A DNA stretch of 64,000 nt from Chitinophagaceae bacterium (GTDB lineage: Bacteria; Bacteroidota; Bacteroidia; Chitinophagales; Chitinophagaceae), in assembly GCA_947447465.1 (NCBI GenBank), contig CANFKE010000012.1, positions 28,537 through 92,536 on the forward strand, given 5' to 3'. A program made the position numbers and the translations under genes. Below, one piece after another: positions 16,279 to 26,393 of the stretch. Each line of letters begins with the position of its first letter. Position 1 is the first letter of the stretch. The notes beneath the pieces are model-generated. The model did not search any database. It was not told the DNA's origin and worked only from the letters and a program-made list of their open reading frames with translations.

Positions 16279-18759
16279 TTATTTACCTATGCTCAGCATA
16301 TTCATAAATAACCTGATAGCGCCTTTATTACCTGCAGGTAACTGTCTTGAAAATGAGAGTGGGGTGTATATATAATTCCCCTTTCCGATCTTAGTAAATA
16401 GAGTACCACCTGTGAGCGGTCTTTCATTGGCGTCATTCATGGTAAATAAAGAACTATATTTTTCATCCCACTTTACAGGAAAATACAATCCTCTCTCCTG
16501 TACCCAACCTTCGAAATCGGCATCGGATATCAAATTGGGATACGTAAGCAATCTAGCTTTGGGTTCATTGAATGTAACTTTAGCATCCTCTTCTGTAACC
16601 CTCAATGTAGATAGCGTGATCGGGAATGGACCTATCTTGGTAGTTGCCATATCCTGTAGCGTGTTATACTGCATTACCAGTGTACCACCATTTTCAGCAT
16701 ATTTAAAGAGTACCGGCAGCCATGTAGCAATCTTCTTTTCAACATTCACAACCCTTATGCCGGTCACGATCGCATCATACTTTTTTAAGTTGTCCGCATC
16801 TTTAAGGTCGGCATCTTTAAGAATATCAACCTGCAAACCTGCTGCTCTTAATACTGATGGAACCAGATCACCGGCACCTTCAATATATCCGATCCTTTTG
16901 GCGGTCACCTTCCAGTCACGACGCAATACTTTAGCAAACGGAGCTGTGAAATATTGTAATGTAGGTATATGATTGTACTGTATCAGGTGTTGCGATTTGA
17001 GGTAGGCTTTACTTGCATCAGATTCTCCGGCCATTGCATAGATATAAAACTCTTTATCTGCTGACACAGGAAAACTACCCGGCTTTATATGAACATTGAT
17101 AAATGTATCGGTATTGGCCGTGATGCAAATATTGTGATAGGAGATCAGTGAAGAAGTACTGTTGGATATGTATAGTACTCCATTCTTTAATTCCTTTTCA
17201 GCATGCATTTTTACTATTGCATCTACTGAGCCATCAGTATTAGTTATGATCAGGTTGTTGACAAAAGACAATTCCACCTTTGGTACAATTCTCATTTGTT
17301 CAACAACATCACCCTTTACTGGGTCGAGTTTCTTGTAAGATAATGGCACATCAACTTTGAACAGCTGATCAGCAATTTTCACAGACAAAGTAGCATTGAG
17401 CTTATTAGGCGTTTCAGGTAGTCCTAACACATCATTTGAAGGGATACTGAAAGCACCCGGTGTTTTAGCCGATTCTAATAACCAATAAGGTTCAGTATTG
17501 GGTGTACTCTCAGGCACTAATATGTTATGCTCATATTTTATCAGTGAATCATTATTGATCCTTTTATCTACATTGGTCTTTTCTTCGCCCATCCAGCTTA
17601 TTGACTCCAAAGTAACCGGAGTTGCCGATCTGGCGATTACCTGCAGCGTAAATGGCAGAGTAGTACCAGCGACCGTCTGCGACTGTTTTGCATATAATTC
17701 AGCCATAAAACCGGTGCAATCAAGTATTATCTTGTCCAGCTCAGCAAGCTTCTCCATACGCCAGTATTCATCCTTTACGGTGCAAATTTTCTTACGTAGG
17801 GACAATAATGATGGGATACTCGCATCGGGGTGGCGGAAGTTAAAACCCTTTAAAATAGCCTTCAGATCATCACCGATATCCTTGCGCCCAACTCTGTTCC
17901 AGGTAATATCTATACCATCAAATAATGATTCCGTAACAGGTTCCCCATCAACCAATTTAAAATACTCGGTCTGAACTCCGGGTACGCTAGGGGTACCTGC
18001 ACCCTGACTTTTATGCACACTACGACTTGCACCTGCAAGCTCACCTGTACTCATGCCTAGTGTTGATGAATAATCACCCACAGTAATTTTCAACTGACTT
18101 TCAGAAGTCGTGTTGCGATCTCCGAATTTATAAGTATTCCAAAAAATACGTTTAGGTTGCCAAGGCTTATAATACATAAGCTGATCGGCATACTTAGATC
18201 CGTCACCTGCCGCTTTAAAAGCGTTTTCTGCAATTATAGCTGATGCAGCATGCTGACCGTGTCCTGCAAGTGTATCAGGCGGGAATCTACAAATAACTAC
18301 ATCTGGACGAAATTTACGCATCACCCAAACAGCATCACCGGTCAATACTTTTTCATCCCAATGCTTGAATGTTTCCTGATAACTTTTTGAGAAACCAAAA
18401 TCAATAGCTCTGGAAAAAAACTGTTCAGCCCCATCCAACTTTCTTGCTTCCATTAACTCATGCGTACGGATCAATCCCAAAGCTTCTCCCTGCTCACTAC
18501 CCAAAATATTCTGACCTCCGTCTCCACGTGTCAGTGACAAGTATGCGGTACGAATATTCTTATCATTGACCAACCACGCCAGGAGTCGGGTATTTTCATC
18601 ATCTGGGTGTGCCGCAACATACAGAACGTTCACAAGATGGCGCATCTGCGCTATCTCATGATATATTTTGTCAGAGCTTGCGGGACGTACTTGCTGAGCA
18701 ATACCATTTACAGTAAGGCCTGCAGTTAACAAGGAAAAAATAGTTAGCCTTTTGAGCAT
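16279..18759 (-). CDS. PIG-L family deacetylase, large secreted form
   Basis: 826 residues from the ATG at 18759 (another ATG lies at 18768). A signal peptide ends near GIAQQ. The PIG-L/LmbE zinc-dependent N-acetyl hydrolase domain covers about residues 40-260, with the zinc and catalytic motif AHPDDEN near 50-57 and a second His-containing motif GHGQHAAS near 170. The remaining roughly 560 residues are beta-rich and end in a region resembling a glutamine-amidotransferase-like fold. Large PIG-L proteins of this shape are common in Bacteroidota and are thought to act on periplasmic or external N-acetyl sugars. The substrate is unknown. Confidence 0.88.
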   Translation of the reverse strand: MLKRLTIFSLLTAGLTVNGIAQQVRPASSDKIYHEIAQMRHLVNVLYVAAHPDDENTRLLAWLVNDKNIRTAYLSLTRGDGGQNILGSEQGEALGLIRTHELMEARKLDGAEQFFSRAIDFGFSKSYQETFKHWDEKVLTGDAVWVMRKFRPDVVICRFPPDTLAGHGQHAASAIIAENAFKAAGDGSKYADQLMYYKPWQPKRIFWNTYKFGDRNTTSESQLKITVGDYSSTLGMSTGELAGASRSVHKSQGAGTPSVPGVQTEYFKLVDGEPVTESLFDGIDITWNRVGRKDIGDDLKAILKGFNFRHPDASIPSLLSLRKKICTVKDEYWRMEKLAELDKIILDCTGFMAELYAKQSQTVAGTTLPFTLQVIARSATPVTLESISWMGEEKTNVDKRINNDSLIKYEHNILVPESTPNTEPYWLLESAKTPGAFSIPSNDVLGLPETPNKLNATLSVKIADQLFKVDVPLSYKKLDPVKGDVVEQMRIVPKVELSFVNNLIITNTDGSVDAIVKMHAEKELKNGVLYISNSTSSLISYHNICITANTDTFINVHIKPGSFPVSADKEFYIYAMAGESDASKAYLKSQHLIQYNHIPTLQYFTAPFAKVLRRDWKVTAKRIGYIEGAGDLVPSVLRAAGLQVDILKDADLKDADNLKKYDAIVTGIRVVNVEKKIATWLPVLFKYAENGGTLVMQYNTLQDMATTKIGPFPITLSTLRVTEEDAKVTFNEPKARLLTYPNLISDADFEGWVQERGLYFPVKWDEKYSSLFTMNDANERPLTGGTLFTKIGKGNYIYTPLSFSRQLPAGNKGAIRLFMNMLSIGK

Positions 18760-18843
18760 GTAGATCAATTATATGGTAATATAATAACTTTATAAATGAC
18801 AACGATCAATAATATACCCTCAAATTAAAGACCTGATACCAAG

Positions 18844-18888
18844 ACAAAAAGATTTGGCGAGGCCCAATTAGCGGGCATAGCCAAATCT
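18844..18888 (-). terminator. Terminator downstream of the DUF2911 gene
   Basis: A 9-bp outer stem AGATTTGGC/GCCAAATCT (18850-18858 with 18880-18888) encloses an inner GCCC/GGGC pairing and is followed on the minus strand by T5. Confidence 0.82.
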
Positions 18889-18912
18889 GTTGTACAAATC
18901 ACTGTCTGAAAT

Positions 18913-19785
18913 TTAGTAGGTCTTCTTATCTGTACTGAACTCACCTTTCTGGATCTCACTGATCAACTTAGTATTGTTATGGATATACTCCGCTTCGAAA
19001 GATGATCCTTTGGCTGTTTCCATAGATTTACGTGCAGCTTCGATCGCTTTTTCATTATGGTGTAGTTTCTTTTCTATACGTGCCTTCAGCCACCACATAT
19101 AAAAAGCTTTAGGATCTTGCTCAAGTGCTTTGCTCACATACTCCGCTGCAAGATCAAGATTAGTATTATTCTCATTGTAGTAGTTGGCTACCTGAAAATA
19201 TGGAATGGTTGTGTGATTGATGGCCTTATCAATACTTGAAGCTATAGCATCTTCATTTCTTGCCTTCACAGGAATCTGTATTCTGGTTCGCTCCCACATC
19301 AGTTCAAGTTTGCATGTATTGTAGGTGATGTCTGTGATATTGATAGTGAAGGTCTGGCACATACCCTCCATACGGGTAGGCTTTACATTGAAACGTAATA
19401 CATCTGTTTCTTTACTATAGCCATCAGCACCCCAGTTACCGGTACCTGTATTCAATATGATCTCCCAGCTTTCCTTACCGGGTATAGTGTATAAAGCATA
19501 TTCTCCTGCTTTTACCTTGTTGCCCATGATCTCTACATCCTCGCCAAATTTGATCTTCGTTGCAGAGTTAGCGCCCGTACGCCATACATTGCCATATTGT
19601 ACAAGGTCGCCGAATATTTTGCGATTACGCATTGAAGGACGGCTGTAAGAGATGTCAATTGTTGATGTGGCAAATTCCTGAGACACCTTAGCAGTAGGAC
19701 TAAGAGAAGGCAACTTGAGTCCGCCTTGTGCAAAAGTTGTAATTGAAGCGGCAAGCAAAAAAGCCGATAGTAATAATTTTTTCAT
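18913..19785 (-). CDS. DUF2911 domain protein with C-terminal TPR-like helices
   Basis: 290 residues. The signal peptide ends in TTFAQG. The DUF2911 domain covers about residues 25-175 with the family pattern ISYSRPSMRNRKIFGDLV ... WRTGANSATKI ... KAGEYALYTIPG ... WEIILN. The C-terminal part (about 185-285) is helical, with a TPR-like segment (AAEYVSKALEQDPKAFYMWWLKARIE). Exported or periplasmic; the family has no established biochemical role. Confidence 0.9.
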   Translation of the reverse strand: MKKLLLSAFLLAASITTFAQGGLKLPSLSPTAKVSQEFATSTIDISYSRPSMRNRKIFGDLVQYGNVWRTGANSATKIKFGEDVEIMGNKVKAGEYALYTIPGKESWEIILNTGTGNWGADGYSKETDVLRFNVKPTRMEGMCQTFTINITDITYNTCKLELMWERTRIQIPVKARNEDAIASSIDKAINHTTIPYFQVANYYNENNTNLDLAAEYVSKALEQDPKAFYMWWLKARIEKKLHHNEKAIEAARKSMETAKGSSFEAEYIHNNTKLISEIQKGEFSTDKKTY

Positions 19786-19873
19786 GAACGTGTTTGTGTT
19801 TTAGATGCGTGAAATTACGAAGTATGTTTGGTTAAAACTGCTGTATCGATCAATATGGATATTGACAGATCAA

Positions 19874-21562
19874 TTATGCGTCTTCCTTCCTGATATTATC
19901 CCATGTGGTGTCCGTATAACTTTGCCAAAGTAACCACAGTAATGCAGATGAAAGAAATACAAAAGTAAGTTTGAGCCACCATATATGTATTGAAAAATAA
20001 TGTCCTATTCCCAAAGTGAACGGAATCAGCATGGTCATTAAAGATTTGATGACCTTACCGCCCGTTTGCTTTGCCTGTTCCATAGAAGAAAAAGGCAACT
20101 GCCTGAAACTGATACGAGCCATACATATAGACAGCAGTAAAACATTTAAGAAAGCAAGGCAGATATCGGGTAGAACACCCCAACCCCATATCCATAAGGT
20201 AAATAATGAAATGGCAACAAAGAATGGAAGGAACAATTTGACACATAGTGCTTTAAAGGACCCTATCATTATACTGCCCGGAGAATGGACAGGGGATGCA
20301 TAGAAGACCCAGGCAGCCTTGTACTGATCTGAAACGATCAGATAATTCATACCGCTTATCAATACGTAGGAAGACATGTAGAGTAACAATATAAATTTAG
20401 ATGAACCGGGAAGTGCTGCCAACGCTTCGGAAATAGAGCTACCACCTTGTGTTAGCAAGTAGATAAAATAAATTGGTATAAATGCATAAGATGGATAGAC
20501 CCTCATTCTGAATGTGCGGCTACGAGATGTCTGCAACCATGCCAGTATAAAACCTGCTTTTGCCGCTTCATTTCTGTTGAATATATTAGCAAGGACAAGG
20601 TAGAGGTTACTAGCCTTAACTTTTTTACCATTAGACTTTGCCACCGGAGCACTTACCTCTGCGCCATCGATCCCTGCGATCTTTCTCGAAAACTCAGGAG
20701 CCAACCATCTTACCAGAACATAGATACAGATCAAGGGCAATATTATACCTAAGATAGATAATAAGACACTGCCGCCCAATGTAAGAGGGTACCCCAGAAT
20801 AGTCCAGTAAGTAGCGAGCCAATAAGTAGGAACGTAATGAACCCATTGATAATCAGTTGCTAAGAATGTACCATTTACATTAAATGAAAACATCTCTTTG
20901 GGCCTGAGATAAACTATTGCAAAAAATATAACAGATGATATTACCTGAAAATAGCTGATAATATCTTTGAATTTTTCCGGTTGCACCAATCTTAATATGA
21001 TCAGGTAAACACCATTTACCGCAAAAAGTGCCATGAATACCATGAGTATCAGCGGTACCGGAAATAAGATTGCAGACTTCCAACCATCCAGATAAGCGAG
21101 TGATCCCCAGGCAGCAAGCGACATAGGAATGACCATCCTGAGCACATAAATAAAAACATGCAGCAACTTGGCCAGAACTAAAGTTCTGTCACTGATAGGT
21201 CGTGGGAATAAAGTGTATTTATCACGGTTATCGAACAAGGCATTTGAGAAATCTGTTATCAATGTAAGCGTGATCATTAATAGCAGAATAGTAAAATATA
21301 GTGCCATAGAAATGACCCTGTCATTGATAAGGTAAACTGGCATAGCATAAAAACAACCCATCATGGTGAACATAAATGTGTTGATGAGCGTGCCATGTTT
21401 TACATCCTTCTTTTGTGCCTGTCTTCTCCCAAAACCAAGAGGTCTGCGATTGTCTATCATCAATCGCATATCCAGTATCGCTTTTAACTGGTCGGTATCT
21501 GCACCTAAAATTCTCCATAGAGGAGCAGGCAGCATTGCCAGCCATAGAAACAGCCTGTTCAT
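19874..21562 (-). CDS. ABC transporter permease (ABC-2-like)
   Basis: 562 residues with roughly 12 hydrophobic segments and no soluble enzymatic domain. The ATG at 21562 directly follows the TAA of the ATPase gene (TAA-ATG with no gap), so the two are translated from one message and form one exporter. The domain layout resembles large ABC-2-type permeases of Bacteroidota. Transported substrate unknown. The start MNRLFLWLAMLPAPLW is followed by a cytoplasmic segment carrying a conserved-looking RRPLGFGRR. Confidence 0.8.
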   Translation of the reverse strand: MNRLFLWLAMLPAPLWRILGADTDQLKAILDMRLMIDNRRPLGFGRRQAQKKDVKHGTLINTFMFTMMGCFYAMPVYLINDRVISMALYFTILLLMITLTLITDFSNALFDNRDKYTLFPRPISDRTLVLAKLLHVFIYVLRMVIPMSLAAWGSLAYLDGWKSAILFPVPLILMVFMALFAVNGVYLIILRLVQPEKFKDIISYFQVISSVIFFAIVYLRPKEMFSFNVNGTFLATDYQWVHYVPTYWLATYWTILGYPLTLGGSVLLSILGIILPLICIYVLVRWLAPEFSRKIAGIDGAEVSAPVAKSNGKKVKASNLYLVLANIFNRNEAAKAGFILAWLQTSRSRTFRMRVYPSYAFIPIYFIYLLTQGGSSISEALAALPGSSKFILLLYMSSYVLISGMNYLIVSDQYKAAWVFYASPVHSPGSIMIGSFKALCVKLFLPFFVAISLFTLWIWGWGVLPDICLAFLNVLLLSICMARISFRQLPFSSMEQAKQTGGKVIKSLMTMLIPFTLGIGHYFSIHIWWLKLTFVFLSSALLWLLWQSYTDTTWDNIRKEDA

Positions 21563-22363
21563 TTAGATGCCTGAATTTAGATCGTGAGTATTTCGGTCAT
21601 TCATAGCTGCTGCCAGATCATCGGCCTTCTGCACAAAATCTCCGTTCGAAGTAAGTCTGGAGAATATCTGCTCCAGATTATCACTGTTATTTTGTTTCAA
21701 TTCCTCAATAGTGCCATCTGCAATTATAGTACCCTTATCTATAAGGATTATTCTATCTGACACCTTTTCGACCACATCCATCATATGCGAACAATAAAAT
21801 ATTGTTTTACCCTCTGCTTTAAGAGCCTGTAAAAGCTCTTTTACCAATATCACCGCATTAGCATCCAGACCTGATAGCGGTTCGTCCATAAATACTATAG
21901 TAGGATTATGAAGCAATCCGGAAGTTATGAGCACTTTTTGTCTCATCCCTTTTGAAAAACTGTCCATTCTCTGGTCTATGTTTTCAAGCAACCCGAACGA
22001 GTTGAGCATTTTGGTACTTCGGTCGTTAATGACTTCGTCGCTCAACTTATACAGTTTTCCAATAAAGGTCAAATACTCTCTGGGGGTCAGCAGATCATAT
22101 AGCTCTGCCAACTCAGGTATGTAGCCAACTTTACTTTTCACTTCCATTACATGTTCTCTGATATTCTTGCCCATCACGGTTACCTCACCATCATAATCCT
22201 GTATGATACCACATAATATCTTTACAGTTGTTGATTTACCGGCTCCGTTAGGGCCTATATATCCAATTATCTGTCCCGGATTCACCTCCAGATCAATATT
22301 GCTCAGCACTACTTTGTCGCCGTAACGTTTGCTTAGTCCTTTAATGGTAATAATTGGTGCCAT
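21563..22363 (-). CDS. ABC transporter ATP-binding protein
   Basis: 266 residues from the ATG at 22363, which gives MAPIITIKGLSKRYGDK, a normal start. Upstream ATGs at 22375 and 22423 are in frame but add an unlikely extension. Walker A is GPNGAGKST, the signature is SFSKGMRQK, Walker B is IVFMDEPLSGLD, and the H-loop His lies in IFYCSHMMD. It resembles the ATPases of ABC-2 exporters. It powers the permease encoded immediately downstream. Confidence 0.92.
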   Translation of the reverse strand: MAPIITIKGLSKRYGDKVVLSNIDLEVNPGQIIGYIGPNGAGKSTTVKILCGIIQDYDGEVTVMGKNIREHVMEVKSKVGYIPELAELYDLLTPREYLTFIGKLYKLSDEVINDRSTKMLNSFGLLENIDQRMDSFSKGMRQKVLITSGLLHNPTIVFMDEPLSGLDANAVILVKELLQALKAEGKTIFYCSHMMDVVEKVSDRIILIDKGTIIADGTIEELKQNNSDNLEQIFSRLTSNGDFVQKADDLAAAMNDRNTHDLNSGI

Positions 22364-22466
22364 GAATGAATTCATTAGAATACAAAAATTGATAGTTACA
22401 ATGGGTTGAAGTTCAATGAGCATGAAACTATATCCATAAGCTTATTGCCATACCCGTGTATCAATA

Positions 22467-22495
22467 ATAAAGGTAAGCGAATTGCTTACCTTTAT
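22467..22495 (-). terminator. Terminator downstream of the reductase gene
   Basis: A perfect 12-bp inverted repeat (22467-22478 with 22484-22495, ATAAAGGTAAGC) with a 5-nt loop lies just past the stop at 22504. Confidence 0.78.
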
Positions 22496-22503
22496 ATACA
22501 AAT

Positions 22504-23148
22504 TTACATTTTCAACAATTTAAATGCATGGGTCCATTCTCCTTTTTGCATACCCGGAATACACCATAACATACAGAGTGGCTCTATAGCTCTCGCACTG
22601 GTATCTTTACCCATATCAAGTGTTTCCCATCCAAACTGATCCAGTATTTCAGTTACTTCTTTCTTGGCACCCATATTATTACCACAGATGAACATACTTG
22701 GCTTATCAGTAAATTTAGGATCTACCATAAAAGCACTGCCCACGCTATTAAATGCTTTTACAAAATGAATTTCAGGGAACTGGGTCTGTAATCGCTCCAT
22801 AAGTGACTCATCCATAGTTGTAAAATATTTCAGCACACCATTCTCCGGCGGAGCATCAGCAATCGGGTTGGTGGTATCTATGACCGTCTTTTTCTGCATA
22901 TTTTGCGGACCAGCAGCCTCCAATGCTTCTGCAGCAACCTTTCCTTTCACTGCGAGTATAACAATATCACCAAATTTTGCTGCTTCCTCAAACGATCCTA
23001 CATGACCATGTGCTCCTGCTTCATCTTTCCAAGTTTTTAATTTTTCTGTGTCTCTGGTACCCAGCATCACCTCATAGTTATGGGCTATAAAACCATTGCC
23101 AAGTACACGGGCAACCTGTCCGGAACCTATTATGCCTATTTTTCTCAT
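22504..23148 (-). CDS. NAD(P)-binding, F420-dependent-type oxidoreductase
   Basis: 214 residues from the ATG at 23148, giving MRKIGIIGSGQVARVLG with the Rossmann motif GxGxxA at the very start; an upstream ATG at 23190 adds 14 hydrophobic residues. The fold and the sequence GNGFIAHNYEVMLGTRD match the NADP oxidoreductase coenzyme-F420-dependent family. Members in Bacteroidota probably use NADPH and not F420. DTTNPIADAP and VKAFNSVGSAFM are further family segments. The substrate is unknown. The gene appears monocistronic. Confidence 0.87.
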   Translation of the reverse strand: MRKIGIIGSGQVARVLGNGFIAHNYEVMLGTRDTEKLKTWKDEAGAHGHVGSFEEAAKFGDIVILAVKGKVAAEALEAAGPQNMQKKTVIDTTNPIADAPPENGVLKYFTTMDESLMERLQTQFPEIHFVKAFNSVGSAFMVDPKFTDKPSMFICGNNMGAKKEVTEILDQFGWETLDMGKDTSARAIEPLCMLWCIPGMQKGEWTHAFKLLKM

Positions 23149-23278
23149 GGTTATATTTTTTTGGAAAATTATAAGGAAAACTGCTATCAAAAAAACATGC
23201 CGGCATTTTTCTTTCTTATACAGATATAGTAGGAATGGTCTGCTAAAACTAATCTAATATTATCGACAAAAAAGTAGG

Positions 23279-24139
23279 CTACATGTAATTTTTAAGCCAG
23301 GCTACAATTACATTTCTGTTTTCCAACCAACGAGTCTGACTCCAACCATGACCATTGCCCTGCCAGGAAAGATAAATAGAGGGAATACTCCTGATAAGCA
23401 AAGAATCCTGCAAGGTGATTGACTGGGATGAAGGCACAAGTGAATCAGCAGTACCTTGCATGATAGCTGTTGGTATTGCCCCGGACAGGTGATATATAGG
23501 GCTGGCATCATGCCAGGCCATGTCGTTATAAACATATGGCCCAAGCATAGCCTCTAGAAAGGGGCGCAGTTGACCGTTAATAATATTGGAAGCTGTCAGA
23601 TCGCTTGGACCAAAACAATCAACCACAGCCTTAATTCTATGGTCGCTATTTCGGGTGTAAGCATATAGTAATGCCAGATGCGCACCTGAGCTTCTGCCAA
23701 ACAAACAAATAGCTGAAGAATTAACGTTCCAGATATCCGCATGTTGATCTATGTAATCTATTACATGTCCGATATCATCTAACGCAGAAGGGTAGGGGTA
23801 TTTATTGATAAGCCTGTAGTTGATAGTAAGTACAGCATAGTTTTTTTGTGTAAAAAATGTATCCATACCCAATCCATTAAAGTCATCCTTAACTCCTCCT
23901 GACCACCCGCCACCATGAATGAAAATGATAACTCCCGTATTATTTCTATCTCTATGGGCTGGTAGATACATGTCGAAAGACTGCTCTAAAGAGTCTTCAC
24001 CATAAACTATATTGGTATATGTTTCAAAAATAGGAGTAGCTTTAGAAATAGATATATCCACCAAACTGCCGCTTTTATGAGTGCACGAAATGTTAAAAAT
24101 CATGAAAAACGATAGAATAAATAGCGAATATGGCTTCAT
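23279..24139 (-). CDS. Alpha/beta hydrolase (esterase), lipoprotein
   Basis: 286 residues from the ATG at 24139 (MKPYSLF); an ATG at 24154 is also possible. A type II signal ends in NISC, suggesting a lipoprotein. The oxyanion-hole motif is HGGGWSGG, the nucleophile is the Ser of GRSSGAH, and the acid and His lie in TADSLVPSSQS and GNGHGWSQT, as in BD-FAE/Aes-type esterases. It may act on acylated sugars or on short esters; the substrate is unknown. Confidence 0.87.
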   Translation of the reverse strand: MKPYSLFILSFFMIFNISCTHKSGSLVDISISKATPIFETYTNIVYGEDSLEQSFDMYLPAHRDRNNTGVIIFIHGGGWSGGVKDDFNGLGMDTFFTQKNYAVLTINYRLINKYPYPSALDDIGHVIDYIDQHADIWNVNSSAICLFGRSSGAHLALLYAYTRNSDHRIKAVVDCFGPSDLTASNIINGQLRPFLEAMLGPYVYNDMAWHDASPIYHLSGAIPTAIMQGTADSLVPSSQSITLQDSLLIRSIPSIYLSWQGNGHGWSQTRWLENRNVIVAWLKNYM

Positions 24140-24342
24140 GATGATGTTTGTCACTATAAACGTTGGCTTATTGTATATATTTTTGAAAGTGCTAAAAATA
24201 ATATCTACAGTCAGTTGAGAATTATAAAATGAAACACTAACAGAATAGCAGTATATATACTATTAAAAAATGTAAAAAATATTACTTTCTGCTGTTATCT
24301 CTGAAAAAATATACCTCTCTACTTGTGCTGAATGTGCAGATC

Positions 24343-25674
24343 ATGAACAAAACACTTAAAGTTTATTGGACAAAACTCACCGGAGATACGGCCACGTACT
24401 CAATGGAAAACAGAGCATTCAATTTTATCAGTGTTGTCACATTCTTTACGCTATTTTTCCTTTTTATATTCGATGTCTTTATTCAACAATGGAACATGTG
24501 TCTGGTCATTGCCGGCCTTATAATTGTTCAATCATTCCTTTACTACAACTCTATATATAAAAGAAAGTACAAAAAGGAAATAATAGTATTTGCAATAGTC
24601 AGTTATATAGCTGTTGTAACCAATTTTTTTAATAATTCGGGAGCTATCGGACCAACAATTTTCTTATTCTTCCTTACCCTTCAATTTTTACTTACAGTAT
24701 CTCCATCCAGATATAACCCCATCTGGCTGCTATGTCACATCATTTTAGCCACTGCGTTATTGGGCATTGAATATTTTAATCCGGAACTTATTCCGGATAC
24801 ATACACGTCTCGTTTCGATCGTTTTTTTGATGTTGCCACTACATTTATTGCTTGTATAGTTATTGTATATCTCATAACAACTTACCTGAAGAGGTATTAC
24901 AATAATGAGAGAAGAATATCTCAGGAACGTAACGCTGAGATATTAAAACAAAATGTACAGATCATCGATCAGAATGCTGAATTGGAGCGATTGAATAATG
25001 AGAAGAACAAAATGTTTTCTATCATTTCTCATGACCTACGGTCTCCGGTAGACTCAATTATGGGCTATCTGGAAATTCTTTCTAATAACATTGTCAACAA
25101 TGAAGAAAAGAAGATGATAGAAACAGAGCTTCTGGGGCAGATCAAATATACCTCAGACCTGTTACAGAATTTATTATACTGGTCAAAATCACAAATGAAG
25201 GGAGTAAATGTAAAATTGGTGCCTTTAAAAGTGATCGACATAATAGAAGACACACGCAACTTCAAGTTGGCAGGCGCAGCAAAAAAAGAGATCAAATTAT
25301 CCTATTCTATAGATAAAGAAATTGAAGTCATTGCAGATAAAGACATGTTGATGATCGTGCTGCGAAATCTGGTAGTAAATGCGATCAAATTCACTCCCGT
25401 TGGTGGTGAAATTGCTATCAAGGTCATAAAGGATAAAGACAATGCAGTTATTTCTATAAATGATAACGGCATTGGTATTCCTGAAGAAAAGAAGAAGGAA
25501 TTATTTACATTGAAGTCTCAATCTACCTATGGTACCAATCAGGAAAAGGGTATTGGATTGGGTCTTGTGCTTTGCAAGGAGTTTACTGAGTATCAGAATG
25601 GTAAGATATGGTTTGATAGTGTTGAAGGAAAAGGATCTACTTTTTATGTCTCTCTGCCGCTATCAAAACTGTAA
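24343..25674 (+). CDS. Sensor histidine kinase
   Basis: 443 residues from the ATG at 24343 (a GTG at 24325 is in frame). The N-terminal 190 residues hold about six membrane segments. A coiled coil (about 190-220) leads into HisKA with the phospho-acceptor His in FSIISHDLRSP near residue 230. The HATPase domain carries the N box NLVVNAIKFTP, G1 NDNGIGIP and G2 GIGLGLVLCKEF. No response regulator is adjacent, so it is an orphan kinase. The membrane sensor has no recognised ligand domain. Confidence 0.92.
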   Translation: MNKTLKVYWTKLTGDTATYSMENRAFNFISVVTFFTLFFLFIFDVFIQQWNMCLVIAGLIIVQSFLYYNSIYKRKYKKEIIVFAIVSYIAVVTNFFNNSGAIGPTIFLFFLTLQFLLTVSPSRYNPIWLLCHIILATALLGIEYFNPELIPDTYTSRFDRFFDVATTFIACIVIVYLITTYLKRYYNNERRISQERNAEILKQNVQIIDQNAELERLNNEKNKMFSIISHDLRSPVDSIMGYLEILSNNIVNNEEKKMIETELLGQIKYTSDLLQNLLYWSKSQMKGVNVKLVPLKVIDIIEDTRNFKLAGAAKKEIKLSYSIDKEIEVIADKDMLMIVLRNLVVNAIKFTPVGGEIAIKVIKDKDNAVISINDNGIGIPEEKKKELFTLKSQSTYGTNQEKGIGLGLVLCKEFTEYQNGKIWFDSVEGKGSTFYVSLPLSKL

Positions 25675-25794
25675 TAGCAATTCAATGTTTACCTACACCT
25701 TATCAATTATTACCGATTATTTGTGATAATTCACCGATGATCATACATAAGTTCTGATGATCCCTTAGTACTTTTGATAAAAATTATAAAAAAA

Positions 25795-26373
25795 ATGAAA
25801 GGACTGTATATTTTCCTCGGCATTGTAGTACTCATCGTATTTATGGGTGGTTGCAGCTATAACGGCATGAACAGCAGCCGTGTAATAGTTGACCAAAAAT
25901 GGGCTGACGTTCAAAGCAGCTATCAACGTCGTTCAGATCTTATTCCTAATCTGGTAGAAGTGGTGAAAGGTGTTGCTGATTTTGAAAAAACAACGTTGAC
26001 TCAAGTAATTCAGGCGCGTGCGAGTGCATCGTCTATCAAGATCGATCCTAAAGATCTTTCTCCTGAAAAACTGAAAGAATTTCAGGCATCTCAGGGACAA
26101 TTGAGCCAGGCGTTGGGCAGGTTGATGGTGGTATCTGAGCAATATCCGCAACTTAAGGCCAATGAGAATTTCAAACAACTTCAGGATCAGCTGGAAGGTA
26201 CTGAGAATAGAATAAAAACTGCTCGTGATGCCTTCAATGAAGCCGTTACAGGCTACAACATTCAGGTAACATCATTCCCTAAGAATCTGTTAGCCGGTAT
26301 GTTTGGCTTTAAAGAAAGAGCAATGTTCCAGGCCGACCCTGCAGCACAGAGTGCCCCTAAGGTGAAATTCTAA
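25795..26373 (+). CDS. lemA: LemA family lipoprotein
   Basis: 192 residues from the ATG at 25795; a TTG at 25774 is rejected. The N-terminus has a hydrophobic helix and lipobox-like FMGGC. The family core follows: VDQKWADVQSSYQRRSDLIPNLVEVVKG, then a long helical domain ending FPKNLLAGMFGFKERAMF. LemA proteins are membrane-anchored helical bundles of unknown role, typically encoded with TPM-domain proteins, exactly as here. Confidence 0.93.
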   Translation: MKGLYIFLGIVVLIVFMGGCSYNGMNSSRVIVDQKWADVQSSYQRRSDLIPNLVEVVKGVADFEKTTLTQVIQARASASSIKIDPKDLSPEKLKEFQASQGQLSQALGRLMVVSEQYPQLKANENFKQLQDQLEGTENRIKTARDAFNEAVTGYNIQVTSFPKNLLAGMFGFKERAMFQADPAAQSAPKVKF

Positions 26374-26393
26374 TCTTATTCAATCAATTGGCT

